This document shows, piece after piece, positions 1 through 8,329 of a stretch of DNA of 64,000 nt. A model generated the notes under the pieces. The model was not told the DNA's origin. It saw only the letters and a list, made by a program, of their open reading frames with translations, and ran no database searches. The translations under genes were made by a program, and so were the position numbers. The stretch's first letter is position 1; every line of letters starts with the position of its first letter. Source of the DNA: Gp6-AA40 sp035571515 (GTDB lineage: Bacteria > Acidobacteriota > Vicinamibacteria > Vicinamibacterales > UBA2999); assembly GCA_035571515.1 (NCBI GenBank), contig DATNCQ010000207.1, positions 1 to 64,000 of the forward strand, read 5' to 3'.

Positions 1-1
1 G

Positions 2-451
2 ACGACGGACCAGGAGCGCCGCGCAAAAGCGATCCAGCAGAAGCTCGACCGGCTCGACGAAGCCTTCCTCTACTCGGAGTCGATCGACCTCACCAGCTAC
101 AGCCGGCAACGTGACAAGCTGCGCGAAGAATTGACGCTCGCGCAGATCCACCGGCACACCGAAGCAGTCGACGAACTCGACGTACAGGGCATCCTGGCGT
201 TCGCAGAACGCATCCTGCCGCGCGCATCAGACCTGTGGGTCCAGGCGTCGCTCGACTACAAGCAGCGATTGCAGGCGCTGTTCTTCCCGGAAGGAATCGC
301 GTACGACGGAAGTCGATTCAATCGAACCGCCGCAACGGCACCACTTTTCAACTACTTGGCGCCGTCCGAGAGTGCTGATGAAAGGATGGTGAGCCGCCTC
401 GGAATCGAACCGAGAACCCGCAGATTAAGAGTCTGCTGCTCTGCCAATTGA
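2..451 (+). CDS. Site-specific recombinase, C-terminal part (5' end outside window)
   Basis: The frame is open from the window edge and ends at TGA 449-451. The visible part is about 149 residues: a charged helical stretch (KAIQQKLDRLDEAF, then DKLREELTLAQIH) followed by a LFFPEGIAYDGSRFNRT motif and NYLAP. This resembles the coiled-coil and C-terminal tail of large serine recombinases; the catalytic N-terminus is not in the window, so the family call is inference. The last 21 residues (from MVSRLGIEPRT) are the antisense reading of the tRNA-Lys gene, and the stop codon lies inside that tRNA. The gene therefore ends at the 3' end of a tRNA, as expected for an integrase next to its attachment site. 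Confidence 0.7.
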   Translation, partial: TTDQERRAKAIQQKLDRLDEAFLYSESIDLTSYSRQRDKLREELTLAQIHRHTEAVDELDVQGILAFAERILPRASDLWVQASLDYKQRLQALFFPEGIAYDGSRFNRTAATAPLFNYLAPSESADERMVSRLGIEPRTRRLRVCCSAN

Positions 452-462
452 GCTAGCGGCCC
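387..462 (-). tRNA. tRNA-Lys (anticodon CTT)
   Basis: Read on the minus strand, the acceptor stem GGGCCGC pairs with GCGGCTC. The anticodon loop CTCTTAA gives CTT, and the T arm contains GGTTCGATTCC. CCA is encoded at 387-389. The recombinase reading frame overlaps 62 bases of the gene from its 3' side. Confidence 0.95.
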
Positions 463-545
463 ACTCCTTGTGCGGTCCGCCAGCGCGCGCCGGCGGACGC
501 CCCACGAGACGTGACCGCTCGTGTGAGGCAGGAGGACTGCCTATC

Positions 546-767
546 TTACCGACCTCGTCGCGAACGCCGCAAGGCACCCGCGCGCCACTCGGCTTCGGTC
601 GACACCCCCCGCAGTTCGTCGGCAATCTTCAAGGCACGTTCGATCTCGTGCTGCGCCGCGTCGTTGGCCCGCTTGGCGCGCTCCGAGAGGTCGCTGGCGC
701 GCGCAAGGTGGAGCGTCAGCTCGTGTTCGATCCCGCGCGTGTTGTCGTCCCTGTCCCGCGTCCCCAT
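546..767 (-). CDS. Small hypothetical protein, 73 aa
   Basis: This is a charged, probably helical protein with a central LSERAKRANDAAQHEIERAL stretch and a basic tail (LRRSRRGR). I chose the ATG at 767 because GAGGGAG lies just upstream; a TTG at 794 would add nine residues with no better ribosome site. I do not recognise the family. It lies alone between tRNA-Lys and the divergent esterase gene. Being short and GC-rich it could be spurious, but the ribosome site and the heptad-like spacing of hydrophobic residues argue for a real gene. Confidence 0.4.
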   Translation of the reverse strand: MGTRDRDDNTRGIEHELTLHLARASDLSERAKRANDAAQHEIERALKIADELRGVSTEAEWRAGALRRSRRGR

Positions 768-928
768 TGCTCCCTCGACCTGCTCAAATTTCAAGATGGT
801 TGCCAGCCCGCGCCGAGCTCGCGCCGCCCGGATTGACGGAAATTTACTGGGAAAAACGCGCTCGAGGCGTCGGCTGACCTTCCGCCTTGCGCCTGCGCTG
901 AGTAGAAAGCGTCACACGAGCCCCGGCG

Positions 929-934
929 TATACT
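929..934 (+). promoter_or_regulatory. Candidate -10 box for the tannase-like gene
   Basis: TATACT lies about 29 bases before the start codon, in an otherwise GC-rich stretch. No convincing -35 box is visible. Confidence 0.3.
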
Positions 935-962
935 CACACCCATCCGTTGGCCGGAGGAGTCA

Positions 963-2600
963 ATGACTCGACGCATCCTGTTCCCGCTCGTTGTTTCCGC
1001 TGCGGTCCTGCACGCCTCGCCTGCGGGAGCGGCCACCTGCGACAGTCTCGGCGTTCTGCCCCTGCAGAACGCGCACGTGACCTCGGCCCAGCTGGTCGCG
1101 GCCGGCGCATTCACGCCGCCACCGCCGCCTGTGGTGCCTGGCCGCGAGGGAGCGGCGGGACGCGCGGCTACCGCGGGGCGTGAAGGGGCCGCAGGGCGAG
1201 GCGGCGCGCGCGGCGGCGGACGCGGCAACCAGCCGAATCCGTACGCGATGCTGCCCGCCTTCTGCCGCGTCGCGGTGACGCTCACCCCGTCGAGCGACTC
1301 CGACATCAGGATCGAGGTCTGGCTCCCCGACAGCTCGACGTGGAACGGCAAGTTCCAGGCGGTCGGCAACGGCGGCTGGGCCGGCACGATCGGCTACGCC
1401 GCGATGGCGACCGCGCTCGAAGCCGGCTACGCGACAACCAGTACCGACACGGGGCACGTCGGCAACACGGCGTCGTTCGCGCTCGGACACCCGGAGAAGG
1501 TGATCGACATCGGCTATCGCGCCGTGCACGAGATGACGGTGCAGGCGAAGGCGATCGTCAACGGCTACTACAACAGCGCGCCGAAGTACTCGTACTTCAA
1601 CGGCTGCTCGCTCGGCGGACGCCAGGGCATCACCGAGGCGCAGCGCTACCCGGCCGACTACGACGGCATCGTCGCCGGCGCGGTCGCATGGGGCGGCATG
1701 GACCGCTACGTCGGCGTCATCATGAACCAGGCGGCGATGCTGAAGACGTCAGGCGCCTACATCCCGCCGGAGAAATATCCCGCCCTGCACGAGGCCGTGC
1801 TGCAGGCGTGCGACGGCCTCGACGGCGTGAAGGACGGGATCCTCGAGAACCCGCTCGCGTGCCGCTTCGACCCGAAGGTGCTGCAGTGCAAGGCCGGCGA
1901 GGACACCGTGTCGTGCCTGACGCCGGCGCAGGTGCAGAGCGCGAAAGCGATCTACGCCCCGGCCCGCGATCCGAAGACCGGCAAGGTGCTCACCGGCGGC
2001 CTGATGCCCGGCACCGAGCTGCAGTGGGGCACGCTTTACAGCCCGCAGGGCTATGGCAACGCCATCGAGGCGATGAAGTACATCGCCATGAAGGACGCCG
2101 CCTGGGATCCGGCGACGTTCAACGCGGCCACCGACGTCGAGAAGGCGCAGAAGGCCGACCCGGACGGGATCCTCAAGTCGGACAATCCCAACATCAAGGC
2201 GTTCTTCGATCACGGGGGCAAGCTGCTGATGTACCAGGGATTCGCCGATCCGCAAGTCACCTCCGACAACGCCATCCGCTATCACCAGGCCGTGCTCGAC
2301 AAGGTCGGCAAGCACGTCGAGGGCAGGTCGATCGAGCTCTTCATGATCCCGGGCATGTATCACTGCCAGGGCGGGCCGGGCACCGATACGTTCGACAAGG
2401 CCGCGGTGCTCGATGCGTGGGTGACGACCGGCAAGGCGCCCGATCGCATCGTCGCGTCACACCGCACCGACGGCAAGGTCGATCGCACGCGGCCGCTGTG
2501 CGTGTTCCCGAAGGTCGCGAAGTGGAACGGGAGCGGCAGCGCCGACGAGGCGCAGAACTTCGTCTGCGCCGCCGACGCGCCGGTCAAGGGAACGAAATAA
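963..2600 (+). CDS. Tannase/feruloyl esterase family protein, exported
   Basis: Serine hydrolase of the tannase/feruloyl esterase family, expected to cleave ester-linked phenolics (gallate, ferulate) outside the cytoplasm. The signal peptide spans about residues 1-24 (ends PAGAA). The nucleophile motif G214-C215-S216-L-G-G is clear, and a late GMYHCQGGPG segment carries the likely catalytic His. At 545 aa the length is normal. A Pro/Gly/Arg-rich low-complexity insert at about residues 49-85 (poly-Pro, then REGAAGR repeats) interrupts the N-terminal domain. GGAGG precedes the ATG at good spacing. The gene stands alone; it fits the secreted, plant-polymer-related proteins elsewhere in the window, but the substrate is not shown. 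Confidence 0.88.
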   Translation: MTRRILFPLVVSAAVLHASPAGAATCDSLGVLPLQNAHVTSAQLVAAGAFTPPPPPVVPGREGAAGRAATAGREGAAGRGGARGGGRGNQPNPYAMLPAFCRVAVTLTPSSDSDIRIEVWLPDSSTWNGKFQAVGNGGWAGTIGYAAMATALEAGYATTSTDTGHVGNTASFALGHPEKVIDIGYRAVHEMTVQAKAIVNGYYNSAPKYSYFNGCSLGGRQGITEAQRYPADYDGIVAGAVAWGGMDRYVGVIMNQAAMLKTSGAYIPPEKYPALHEAVLQACDGLDGVKDGILENPLACRFDPKVLQCKAGEDTVSCLTPAQVQSAKAIYAPARDPKTGKVLTGGLMPGTELQWGTLYSPQGYGNAIEAMKYIAMKDAAWDPATFNAATDVEKAQKADPDGILKSDNPNIKAFFDHGGKLLMYQGFADPQVTSDNAIRYHQAVLDKVGKHVEGRSIELFMIPGMYHCQGGPGTDTFDKAAVLDAWVTTGKAPDRIVASHRTDGKVDRTRPLCVFPKVAKWNGSGSADEAQNFVCAADAPVKGTK

Positions 2601-2763
2601 ACCCCCGTTCGATAGGAGAACCCCTGCGAACGGCCGGGGAAAATCGGGGCGGCACTCGCCCCGGCCATCTTTTCTTCGCTGACCGGCGGTAGCTGAGCAT
2701 AGAATCCGGTCCTCCCGCGCAATTCAGTGCAGTGCACCCAGCAGTCGCGCCGGGGGTACCGCG

Positions 2764-4581
2764 ATGGCCATAGACACTGGTTTCTCACGACGGGCCCTTC
2801 CTGTTGCCGCCCTCGTTCTGCTGCAGGTGCCGGGTTTGTTCGCTCATGGCGAATCCGGACGCACGCATCGAGCGCGGCACGATACCCGGATCGAGCAGAT
2901 CGAGCTCGCCGGCACCACGTCGAACCGCGTTCGGGTTCTCGTCGAGCTCCGGTCCGAATCCGCATCCACGCTGCGGTCCATGACGCGCCGCGGCATCCGG
3001 CTGCGGCGCTATCACACCGGTGTCGGGATCTGGGCGGTCGATGTTTCCGCCCGTGACCTCGCGTGGCTCGAGACACTTCCGGACGTCGTGGACGTGAGCG
3101 TCGACGCGGACGTCACCGCGGCGGCGGACGTGAGCGCGAGTGGCGGACCCTCGTCTTCGTCAGGGACGGGCTCGGGCGGCGCGGGTCTGCGCGAGCTGCT
3201 CGGCCTGTCGAACGCCGACCCCGGCGGCGACGGCGTCGGCGTCGCCGTGATCGATTCCGGCATCGCGCCGGTTCCCGATGTCGCCGATCGCATCACCGAC
3301 TTCTACGACTTCACCAACGGCCAGCCTGGCGTGCCGGCCGTACCCGTCGATGGTTTCGGGCATGGCACGCACATCGCGGGGCTGGTCGCCGGCAACGGCG
3401 CGCTCTCCGGCGGCAGGTTCCGGGGCGTCGCGCCGGCCGCGCACCTCATCGGCCTGCGCGTGCTCGACGACCACGGCATGGGCTCCACGAGCGACGTCAT
3501 CGCCGCGCTCGAGTTCGCGACCGCCAATCGCGAGGCGCTCGGCATCGACGTGATCAACCTCTCGCTCGGCCATCCGCCGTACGCGCCGGCGGCATCCGAT
3601 CCGCTGGTGCAGGCCGTCGAAGCCGCCACGCGCGCCGGCATTGTCGTCGTCGTCGCGGCGGGCAACGTCGGCGTCAGCACCTTCACGCATCGCGTCGGCT
3701 ACGGCGGCATCCTCTCGCCCGCGAACGCGCCGTCGGCGCTGACGGTCGCCGCCGCGAAAACGATGGGCACCGTCGATCCCACGGACGACACGATTGCGAA
3801 TTACAGCTCGCGCGGACCGACGTGGTACGAGCGGCTCGCCAAGCCCGACGTCGCCGCGCCGGGCCAGAGCCTGGTGGCGCCGTACGCGCCGGGCAGCACG
3901 CTTGGCATTACCCACCCCGAACTGCTCGTGGACGACGGGCACGGCGGACGCAACTACCTGACGCTGAGCGGCACGAGCATGGCCGCGGGGGTGGAGAGCG
4001 GGCTGGTCGCTGTGATGCTCGACGCGAGCCGCGCGCGAACCGTGTCGCTCGGCCACCCGCCCGCCTATCCGCCGCCGAATGCAATCAAGGCGTTCGTGGA
4101 GTACACCGCGCTGCCGATGCGCGACGCGGCGGGCGCGGCCTACGACCGGATGTCGCAGGGCGTGGGACGCGTCAACGGCCAGGGCGCCGTGGCGCTGGCG
4201 CGATCGATCGACACGAGCGCTCCACAGGGCTCGCCGTGGATCGTCGAGGGCGTCGCGCCGTACAGCTTCTACGGCGGCAAGGTCTTCGCCTGGGCGCAGA
4301 ACGTCGTCTGGGGGAACAGCATCGTCTGGGGCGAAGGGATCATCACGGCCAACAACATCGTCTGGGCCGAAGGCGTCGTCTGGGGCGACAACATCGTGTG
4401 GGCGGAGCACGTCGGCCCGGCGAACAGCGTCGTGTGGGGCGGGAACATCGTCTGGGCGGAGAACATCGTCTGGGCCGAGAACATCGTCTGGGCGGAAGGG
4501 ATCGCCTGGGGCCAGAACATCGTCTGGGCGGAGAACATCGTGTGGGCGGAAGCGCGCCTGTGGGAGGCGATCGTTCAGTAG
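2764..4581 (+). CDS. Secreted subtilisin-like serine protease (S8) with Ile-Val-Trp repeat tail
   Basis: Peptidase S8 with all three catalytic motifs: D164 (VAVIDSGIA), H200 (GHGTHIAG) and S405 (LSGTSMAAG). A signal peptide covers about residues 1-30, and residues 35-115 look like an inhibitor-type propeptide (VDVSARDLAWLETLPDVVDV). A Ser/Gly linker precedes the catalytic domain. After about residue 510 the protein changes to about 90 residues of short repeats built on NIVWAE, VVWGN and NIVWGE, about fifteen units with Trp every 5-7 residues. Such IVW tails occur on other acidobacterial S8 proteins as I recall them; their function is unknown to me. A surface or adhesion role is a guess. Confidence 0.92.
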   Translation: MAIDTGFSRRALPVAALVLLQVPGLFAHGESGRTHRARHDTRIEQIELAGTTSNRVRVLVELRSESASTLRSMTRRGIRLRRYHTGVGIWAVDVSARDLAWLETLPDVVDVSVDADVTAAADVSASGGPSSSSGTGSGGAGLRELLGLSNADPGGDGVGVAVIDSGIAPVPDVADRITDFYDFTNGQPGVPAVPVDGFGHGTHIAGLVAGNGALSGGRFRGVAPAAHLIGLRVLDDHGMGSTSDVIAALEFATANREALGIDVINLSLGHPPYAPAASDPLVQAVEAATRAGIVVVVAAGNVGVSTFTHRVGYGGILSPANAPSALTVAAAKTMGTVDPTDDTIANYSSRGPTWYERLAKPDVAAPGQSLVAPYAPGSTLGITHPELLVDDGHGGRNYLTLSGTSMAAGVESGLVAVMLDASRARTVSLGHPPAYPPPNAIKAFVEYTALPMRDAAGAAYDRMSQGVGRVNGQGAVALARSIDTSAPQGSPWIVEGVAPYSFYGGKVFAWAQNVVWGNSIVWGEGIITANNIVWAEGVVWGDNIVWAEHVGPANSVVWGGNIVWAENIVWAENIVWAEGIAWGQNIVWAENIVWAEARLWEAIVQ

Positions 4582-4687
4582 CGGGTGCGGCCTGCCAACC
4601 GAAGCTCCGGGTCGCGGCGACCGGTCCCGCTTTGCTCGCGTCGCGAGCTACGGGGGACAACCTTCGCCGGAATCGCGGAGGGAAGGT

Positions 4688-4764
4688 TGGCGCGCCCTAC
4701 AGGATTCGAACCTGTGGCCTTCGGCTCCGGAGGCCGACGCTCTATCCAGCTGAGCTAAGGGCGC
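4688..4764 (-). tRNA. tRNA-Arg (anticodon CCG)
   Basis: Acceptor GCGCCCT pairs with AGGGCGC. The anticodon loop CTCCGGA gives CCG. CCA is encoded at 4688-4690. Confidence 0.95.
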
Positions 4765-4780
4765 TTGGTGGCTTCAGGTA

Positions 4781-4901
4781 ATTCAAAATTCAAAATGCAG
4801 AATGCGAACACCAAGTGGTTCGATGCAGTGGAGTGAAAGGCGCGAGAACCTTCACCCCTTTGCGTCGAAGCCGCGCAGGGTTTGCATTTTGAATTTTGCA
4901 T
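4781..4901. repeat. AT-rich heptamer element with opposed arms, between two tRNA-Arg genes
   Basis: The left arm 4781-4808 reads ATTCAAA, ATTCAAA, ATGCAGA, ATGCGAA. The right arm 4881-4901 reads TTTGCAT, TTTGAAT, TTTGCAT, the reverse complement of left-arm units. Both arms hold a strict 7-base period around a 72-base unique loop. The arms are AT-rich in a GC-rich genome. Confidence 0.75.
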
Positions 4902-4906
4902 TGACG

Positions 4907-4983
<77 letters not shown>

Positions 4984-5086
4984 ACGGACGTGCATCATAC
5001 CACGCGGGTTGCTTGCGTTCTCCGCGTCCACCGCCCCACAATGACGACTGCTCATTCCCGATCGCATCCCGAGGAGGGACACGTTT

Positions 5087-7267
5087 ATGATCGTGCGACT
5101 TGCCGCAGCCGGCTTCCTGGTGATGTTCGCTGCGCCCGCACTCGCTCAGAATACGGCCGACCAGAATCAGACGCAGGATCAGGACGTCACCTATCAGGAA
5201 CAGGTGGTCGTCACCGCGTCGAAGACGGAAGAGCAGCTCGTCAACGCCCCCGCCGCCGTCAGCGTCATCTCCACCGAGACGATCCAGAACTCGCCCGCCA
5301 CCAACATCGGCGACCTGCTGCGCGCGGTTCCCGGCGTGAACGTCTCGCAGGTGTCGGCGCGCGACGTCAACATCACGACGCGCGGCGCGACGTCCACACT
5401 CTCGACTTCGCAGCTCGCGCTCGTTGACGGCCGCAGCGTCTACCTCGATTTCTTCGGCATGGTGATGTGGGACCTGGTGCCGACCAACCCCGACGAAATC
5501 CGTCAGATCGAGGTGATCCGCGGTCCCGCCTCCGCCATCTGGGGCGCCAACGCGATGAGCGGCGTCGTCAACGTGATCACGCGGTCGCCGCGCGAGGTCG
5601 CCGCCACCGGCAGGGGCACGCAGCTGACGATCGGCGCCGGCTCGTTCAATCGCAGCGTCACCGGCGTCGATGCGCAAGGCGGCGCGGTCACCCGCGACCA
5701 GGGTGCCGGCTCGCTGTTCTACGTCAACGGCTCGCACGCGGAAGCGGTCAACGATCGGTGGGCGTTCAAGCTCGGGGCGGGGTACCTGACGCAGGACCCG
5801 ATGCCGCGTCCGCCCGGCGTCATCCCCAACGCCTTCAACACGCCGTACCCGCCCTTCACCAACGAGGGGACCCAGCAGCCGAAGTTCGACGCGCGCGTCG
5901 ATCGCGACCTGGCGAACAACGGCGGCACGGTGTCGTTCGAGGGCGGCGTTGCGGGCACAGAGGGGCTGATCTACAGCGGCATCGGCCCGTTCAACATCGC
6001 CAGCGGCTCCACGCTCGGCTACTTCATGACGCGGTACCAGAAGGGAGGCCGGCGCCTCGCCTTTTTCACCAATCTCCTCGACGGCAACGCGTCGAACCTG
6101 CTCGCGTTCACGCCGACCGGACGGCCGCTGCCGCTCGACTTCGATACCAAGACGTTCGACTTCGAGGCCAACGACGTCAAGGCGCTGGGGACGAAGAACG
6201 TCCTCAGCTACGGCGGCAATTTCCGCCACAACACCTTCGACATCTCGATCGCGCCGGCGCCGAATGAAGACAGCCGGAACGAGGGCGGCGTCTACCTGCA
6301 GGACGAAATCTTCCTCAGCAACTACCTGCGCTGGGTCGTCGGCGGACGCGTGGACAAGTTCTCGTCGATCGACAACGCGGTCTTCTCGCCGCGCACGACG
6401 CTGATGATCAAGCCGGCGGCCGATCACACGTTCCGCGTGTCGTTCAACCGCGCCTTCCGCGCGCCGTCCTTCATCAACAACCACATCAACACGACGATCC
6501 GGAACCAGGTGGATCTGAGCCGCGTGGCGCCCATCCCACAGCTGTCGCCGTTCGTCTTTCCGATCGGGGCGGTCGGCAACCCCAACCTGAAGCAGGAGAC
6601 GATGACCGCGTATGAGGTCGGCTACACGGGCGTCGTCCTGAAGCGCGCGACGGTGACGGCCGCCGCCTACTGGAACAACACGAAGGACGGGATCTACTTC
6701 ACGCCGAACGGCGCGTACTCGGCGGCCAACCCGCCACCGGGCTGGCCGCTGCCGCCGGCCGTCCTCACTGTGCTGGCGCTCAACAACCCGCCGGTCGTGC
6801 TGCCATCGAGCTTCACCTACCTGAACCTCGGGAACGTGAAGGACAAGGGGATCGAGCTCGGTGTCGACGGCGCCGTCAACCGCTACCTGAACGTCTTCAC
6901 GAACTACTCGTACCAGTGGATGCCGGTGGCCGAGGACCTGCCGGCGGGCACGTCGATCAACGACATCAACTGGCCGGCCAAGAACCGGTTCAACGCCGGC
7001 TTCGACTTCAACTACCAGCGGCTGATCGGCAACATGTCGGTGAACCACACCGATTCGGCGTACTGGCAGGACGTGCTCGACGTGCGCTATGCCGGCGTCA
7101 CCAAACCTTTCACCACCGCCAACGCGGGCATCGGCGTGAAGTGGGCGGGTGACAGGGTGGTGACGAGCCTGAAGGTGATGAACCTGACCAACGAGGACGT
7201 GCAGCAGCACATCTTCGGCGACATCATCAAGCGGCAAGTCGTCGGCGAGGCCCGGTTTATCTTCTAG
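5087..7267 (+). CDS. TonB-dependent outer-membrane receptor
   Basis: Active-transport receptor of the classical plug-plus-barrel type. The signal peptide ends PALAQ at about residue 21. A TonB-box-like stretch (QEQVVVTASK) lies at about residues 42-51 and the plug domain runs from about 55 to 165 (AVSVIST, LLRAVPGVNVSQ, VDGRSVYLD, IEVIRGPASAIWGANAMSG). The rest is beta-barrel, and the chain ends in aromatic F (EARFIF) as outer-membrane proteins do. It has no N-terminal carboxypeptidase-regulatory domain, unlike the two Oar-like receptors further along. A GAGGAGGGA ribosome site precedes the ATG. The ligand cannot be told from sequence. A hairpin lies directly after the stop. Confidence 0.92.
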   Translation: MIVRLAAAGFLVMFAAPALAQNTADQNQTQDQDVTYQEQVVVTASKTEEQLVNAPAAVSVISTETIQNSPATNIGDLLRAVPGVNVSQVSARDVNITTRGATSTLSTSQLALVDGRSVYLDFFGMVMWDLVPTNPDEIRQIEVIRGPASAIWGANAMSGVVNVITRSPREVAATGRGTQLTIGAGSFNRSVTGVDAQGGAVTRDQGAGSLFYVNGSHAEAVNDRWAFKLGAGYLTQDPMPRPPGVIPNAFNTPYPPFTNEGTQQPKFDARVDRDLANNGGTVSFEGGVAGTEGLIYSGIGPFNIASGSTLGYFMTRYQKGGRRLAFFTNLLDGNASNLLAFTPTGRPLPLDFDTKTFDFEANDVKALGTKNVLSYGGNFRHNTFDISIAPAPNEDSRNEGGVYLQDEIFLSNYLRWVVGGRVDKFSSIDNAVFSPRTTLMIKPAADHTFRVSFNRAFRAPSFINNHINTTIRNQVDLSRVAPIPQLSPFVFPIGAVGNPNLKQETMTAYEVGYTGVVLKRATVTAAAYWNNTKDGIYFTPNGAYSAANPPPGWPLPPAVLTVLALNNPPVVLPSSFTYLNLGNVKDKGIELGVDGAVNRYLNVFTNYSYQWMPVAEDLPAGTSINDINWPAKNRFNAGFDFNYQRLIGNMSVNHTDSAYWQDVLDVRYAGVTKPFTTANAGIGVKWAGDRVVTSLKVMNLTNEDVQQHIFGDIIKRQVVGEARFIF

Positions 7268-7270
7268 GAG

Positions 7271-7288
7271 GGCCGGCTGAAGCCGGCC
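7271..7288. repeat. Palindrome, TGAA-loop type, just after a stop codon
   Basis: Stem GGCCGGC, loop TGAA, stem GCCGGCC, beginning four bases after the TAG of the TonB receptor gene. It may act as a transcript end or stabiliser. Same design as the other small palindromes in the window. Confidence 0.6.
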
Positions 7289-7306
7289 CCGACGATCGTC
7301 GAAGGC

Positions 7307-8329
7307 CTACGAACGTCGAAGGGCGCGCAGGTCCGCGCCCTTCGCTTTCCTCAGCCCCGCCCACGGATCGCCTGCGTCCTTGATCCGCTGCGCAAAGCTG
7401 GCAATCGTGAAGTCCTGCGGCTCGACGCCTTCCTCCACTTCCTCCCACGTGAGCGGCGTCGAGACGCCGGCGAACTCGCTGGCGCGCGCGCTGTAGGCGC
7501 TCGCGAGCGTCTTGCCCAGCACGTTCTGCATGTAGTCCACGTAGATGCGCCGGCCGCGCGCCTTGATCGAACGCTCGACCGTCGCCTGCTTCGGATGCCG
7601 CTCCGCCACCATCGTCGCGACGAGCTGCGCGAAGAGGAACCCCGACTCGTAGGGCGTGCCCGCCGCCACCGGGACGTAGACGTGCAGGCCGCCCGCCCCT
7701 GACGTTTTCGCGAAGCCGGGCGCCTTCAGCGAATGCAGCGCGTCGCGCACCCAGCGCGCGACGTCGAGCACGCGCGCGTAGGGGAGGCCATCCGGCGGAT
7801 CGAGATCGATGGCGACGTGGTCGATGACGGCGGGCGAGGTGACGCGCGAGAACCAGGGATCCTGCGAGATCGATCCCAGCTGCGCCGTGTAGAGGAGCGT
7901 CGTCAGCAGCCCGCCGACCAGGTGCGGACGCGTCTCGGTTCCCGTCGCGACGCGCTCGATGCGCACACCGTCGGGCACCTTGTCAGGCGCGCGATGCTGG
8001 TAGAACGGGCTGCCCGCGATGCCGTTCGGAAAGCGCTTCATCACCAGCGGCCGGTCGGCCAGCACGGGCAGGATCAGCGGCGCGACGCGGACGTAGTGGC
8101 GAAAGAGATCGCCCTTGGTCAGAGCGCCGGGTCCAGAAGGACTCGGCCTACTCCGCGTAGGGCGGGTCCTTTCGGACCCGCCGGGCCAGAACACCTTGCC
8201 GAGATTCGAGACCTCGAGCCGCCCTCCTGGAAACGTGATGCTGCCGCTCCCGGGGCCGCGCTCAATCTCGTCGAGTTGTGTCAGCAGCGATTGGAGAGTG
8301 CTCTTTGTGGGTGCGCTCGCGCCTGCCAT
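7307..8329 (-). CDS. ligD: LigD-type polymerase/primase domain protein (NHEJ)
   Basis: Stand-alone polymerase domain of LigD, which fills or extends DNA ends during Ku-dependent end joining. Recognisable segments are RLEVSNLGKVFWP, TKGDLFRHYVRVAP, RPLVMKRFPNGI and the catalytic DHVAIDLDPPDG, with the later HVYVPV and DYMQNVLGKTLASAYSAR. The protein has 340 aa, normal for PolDom plus a short N-terminal linker. Residues about 50-69 (SERTRPTR and following) are an insertion exactly between KVFWP and TKGDL, coded by a palindromic repeat. The start at 8329 overlaps the upstream ligase-OB gene by 68 bases in a different frame, as if a former Lig-Pol fusion had been broken by a frameshift at the linker. 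Confidence 0.9.
   Translation of the reverse strand: MAGASAPTKSTLQSLLTQLDEIERGPGSGSITFPGGRLEVSNLGKVFWPGGSERTRPTRSRPSPSGPGALTKGDLFRHYVRVAPLILPVLADRPLVMKRFPNGIAGSPFYQHRAPDKVPDGVRIERVATGTETRPHLVGGLLTTLLYTAQLGSISQDPWFSRVTSPAVIDHVAIDLDPPDGLPYARVLDVARWVRDALHSLKAPGFAKTSGAGGLHVYVPVAAGTPYESGFLFAQLVATMVAERHPKQATVERSIKARGRRIYVDYMQNVLGKTLASAYSARASEFAGVSTPLTWEEVEEGVEPQDFTIASFAQRIKDAGDPWAGLRKAKGADLRALRRS
8161..8182. repeat. Family A palindrome inside ligD polymerase gene
   Basis: Stem GGCGGGTCC, loop TTTC, stem GGACCCGCC. In the mRNA sense (minus strand) the loop reads GAAA. The left flank is GCGTAG. It codes for about residues 50-57 of the LigD polymerase protein. Confidence 0.85.

Noticed and set aside
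468..966. Plus-strand ORFs between tRNA-Lys and the esterase
   Set aside because: Arg/Pro-rich shadows without ribosome sites; the minus-strand ORF at 546-767 is more credible.
8161..8182. Rho-independent terminator inside ligD
   Set aside because: No T run follows on either strand and it lies in the middle of an intact reading frame.
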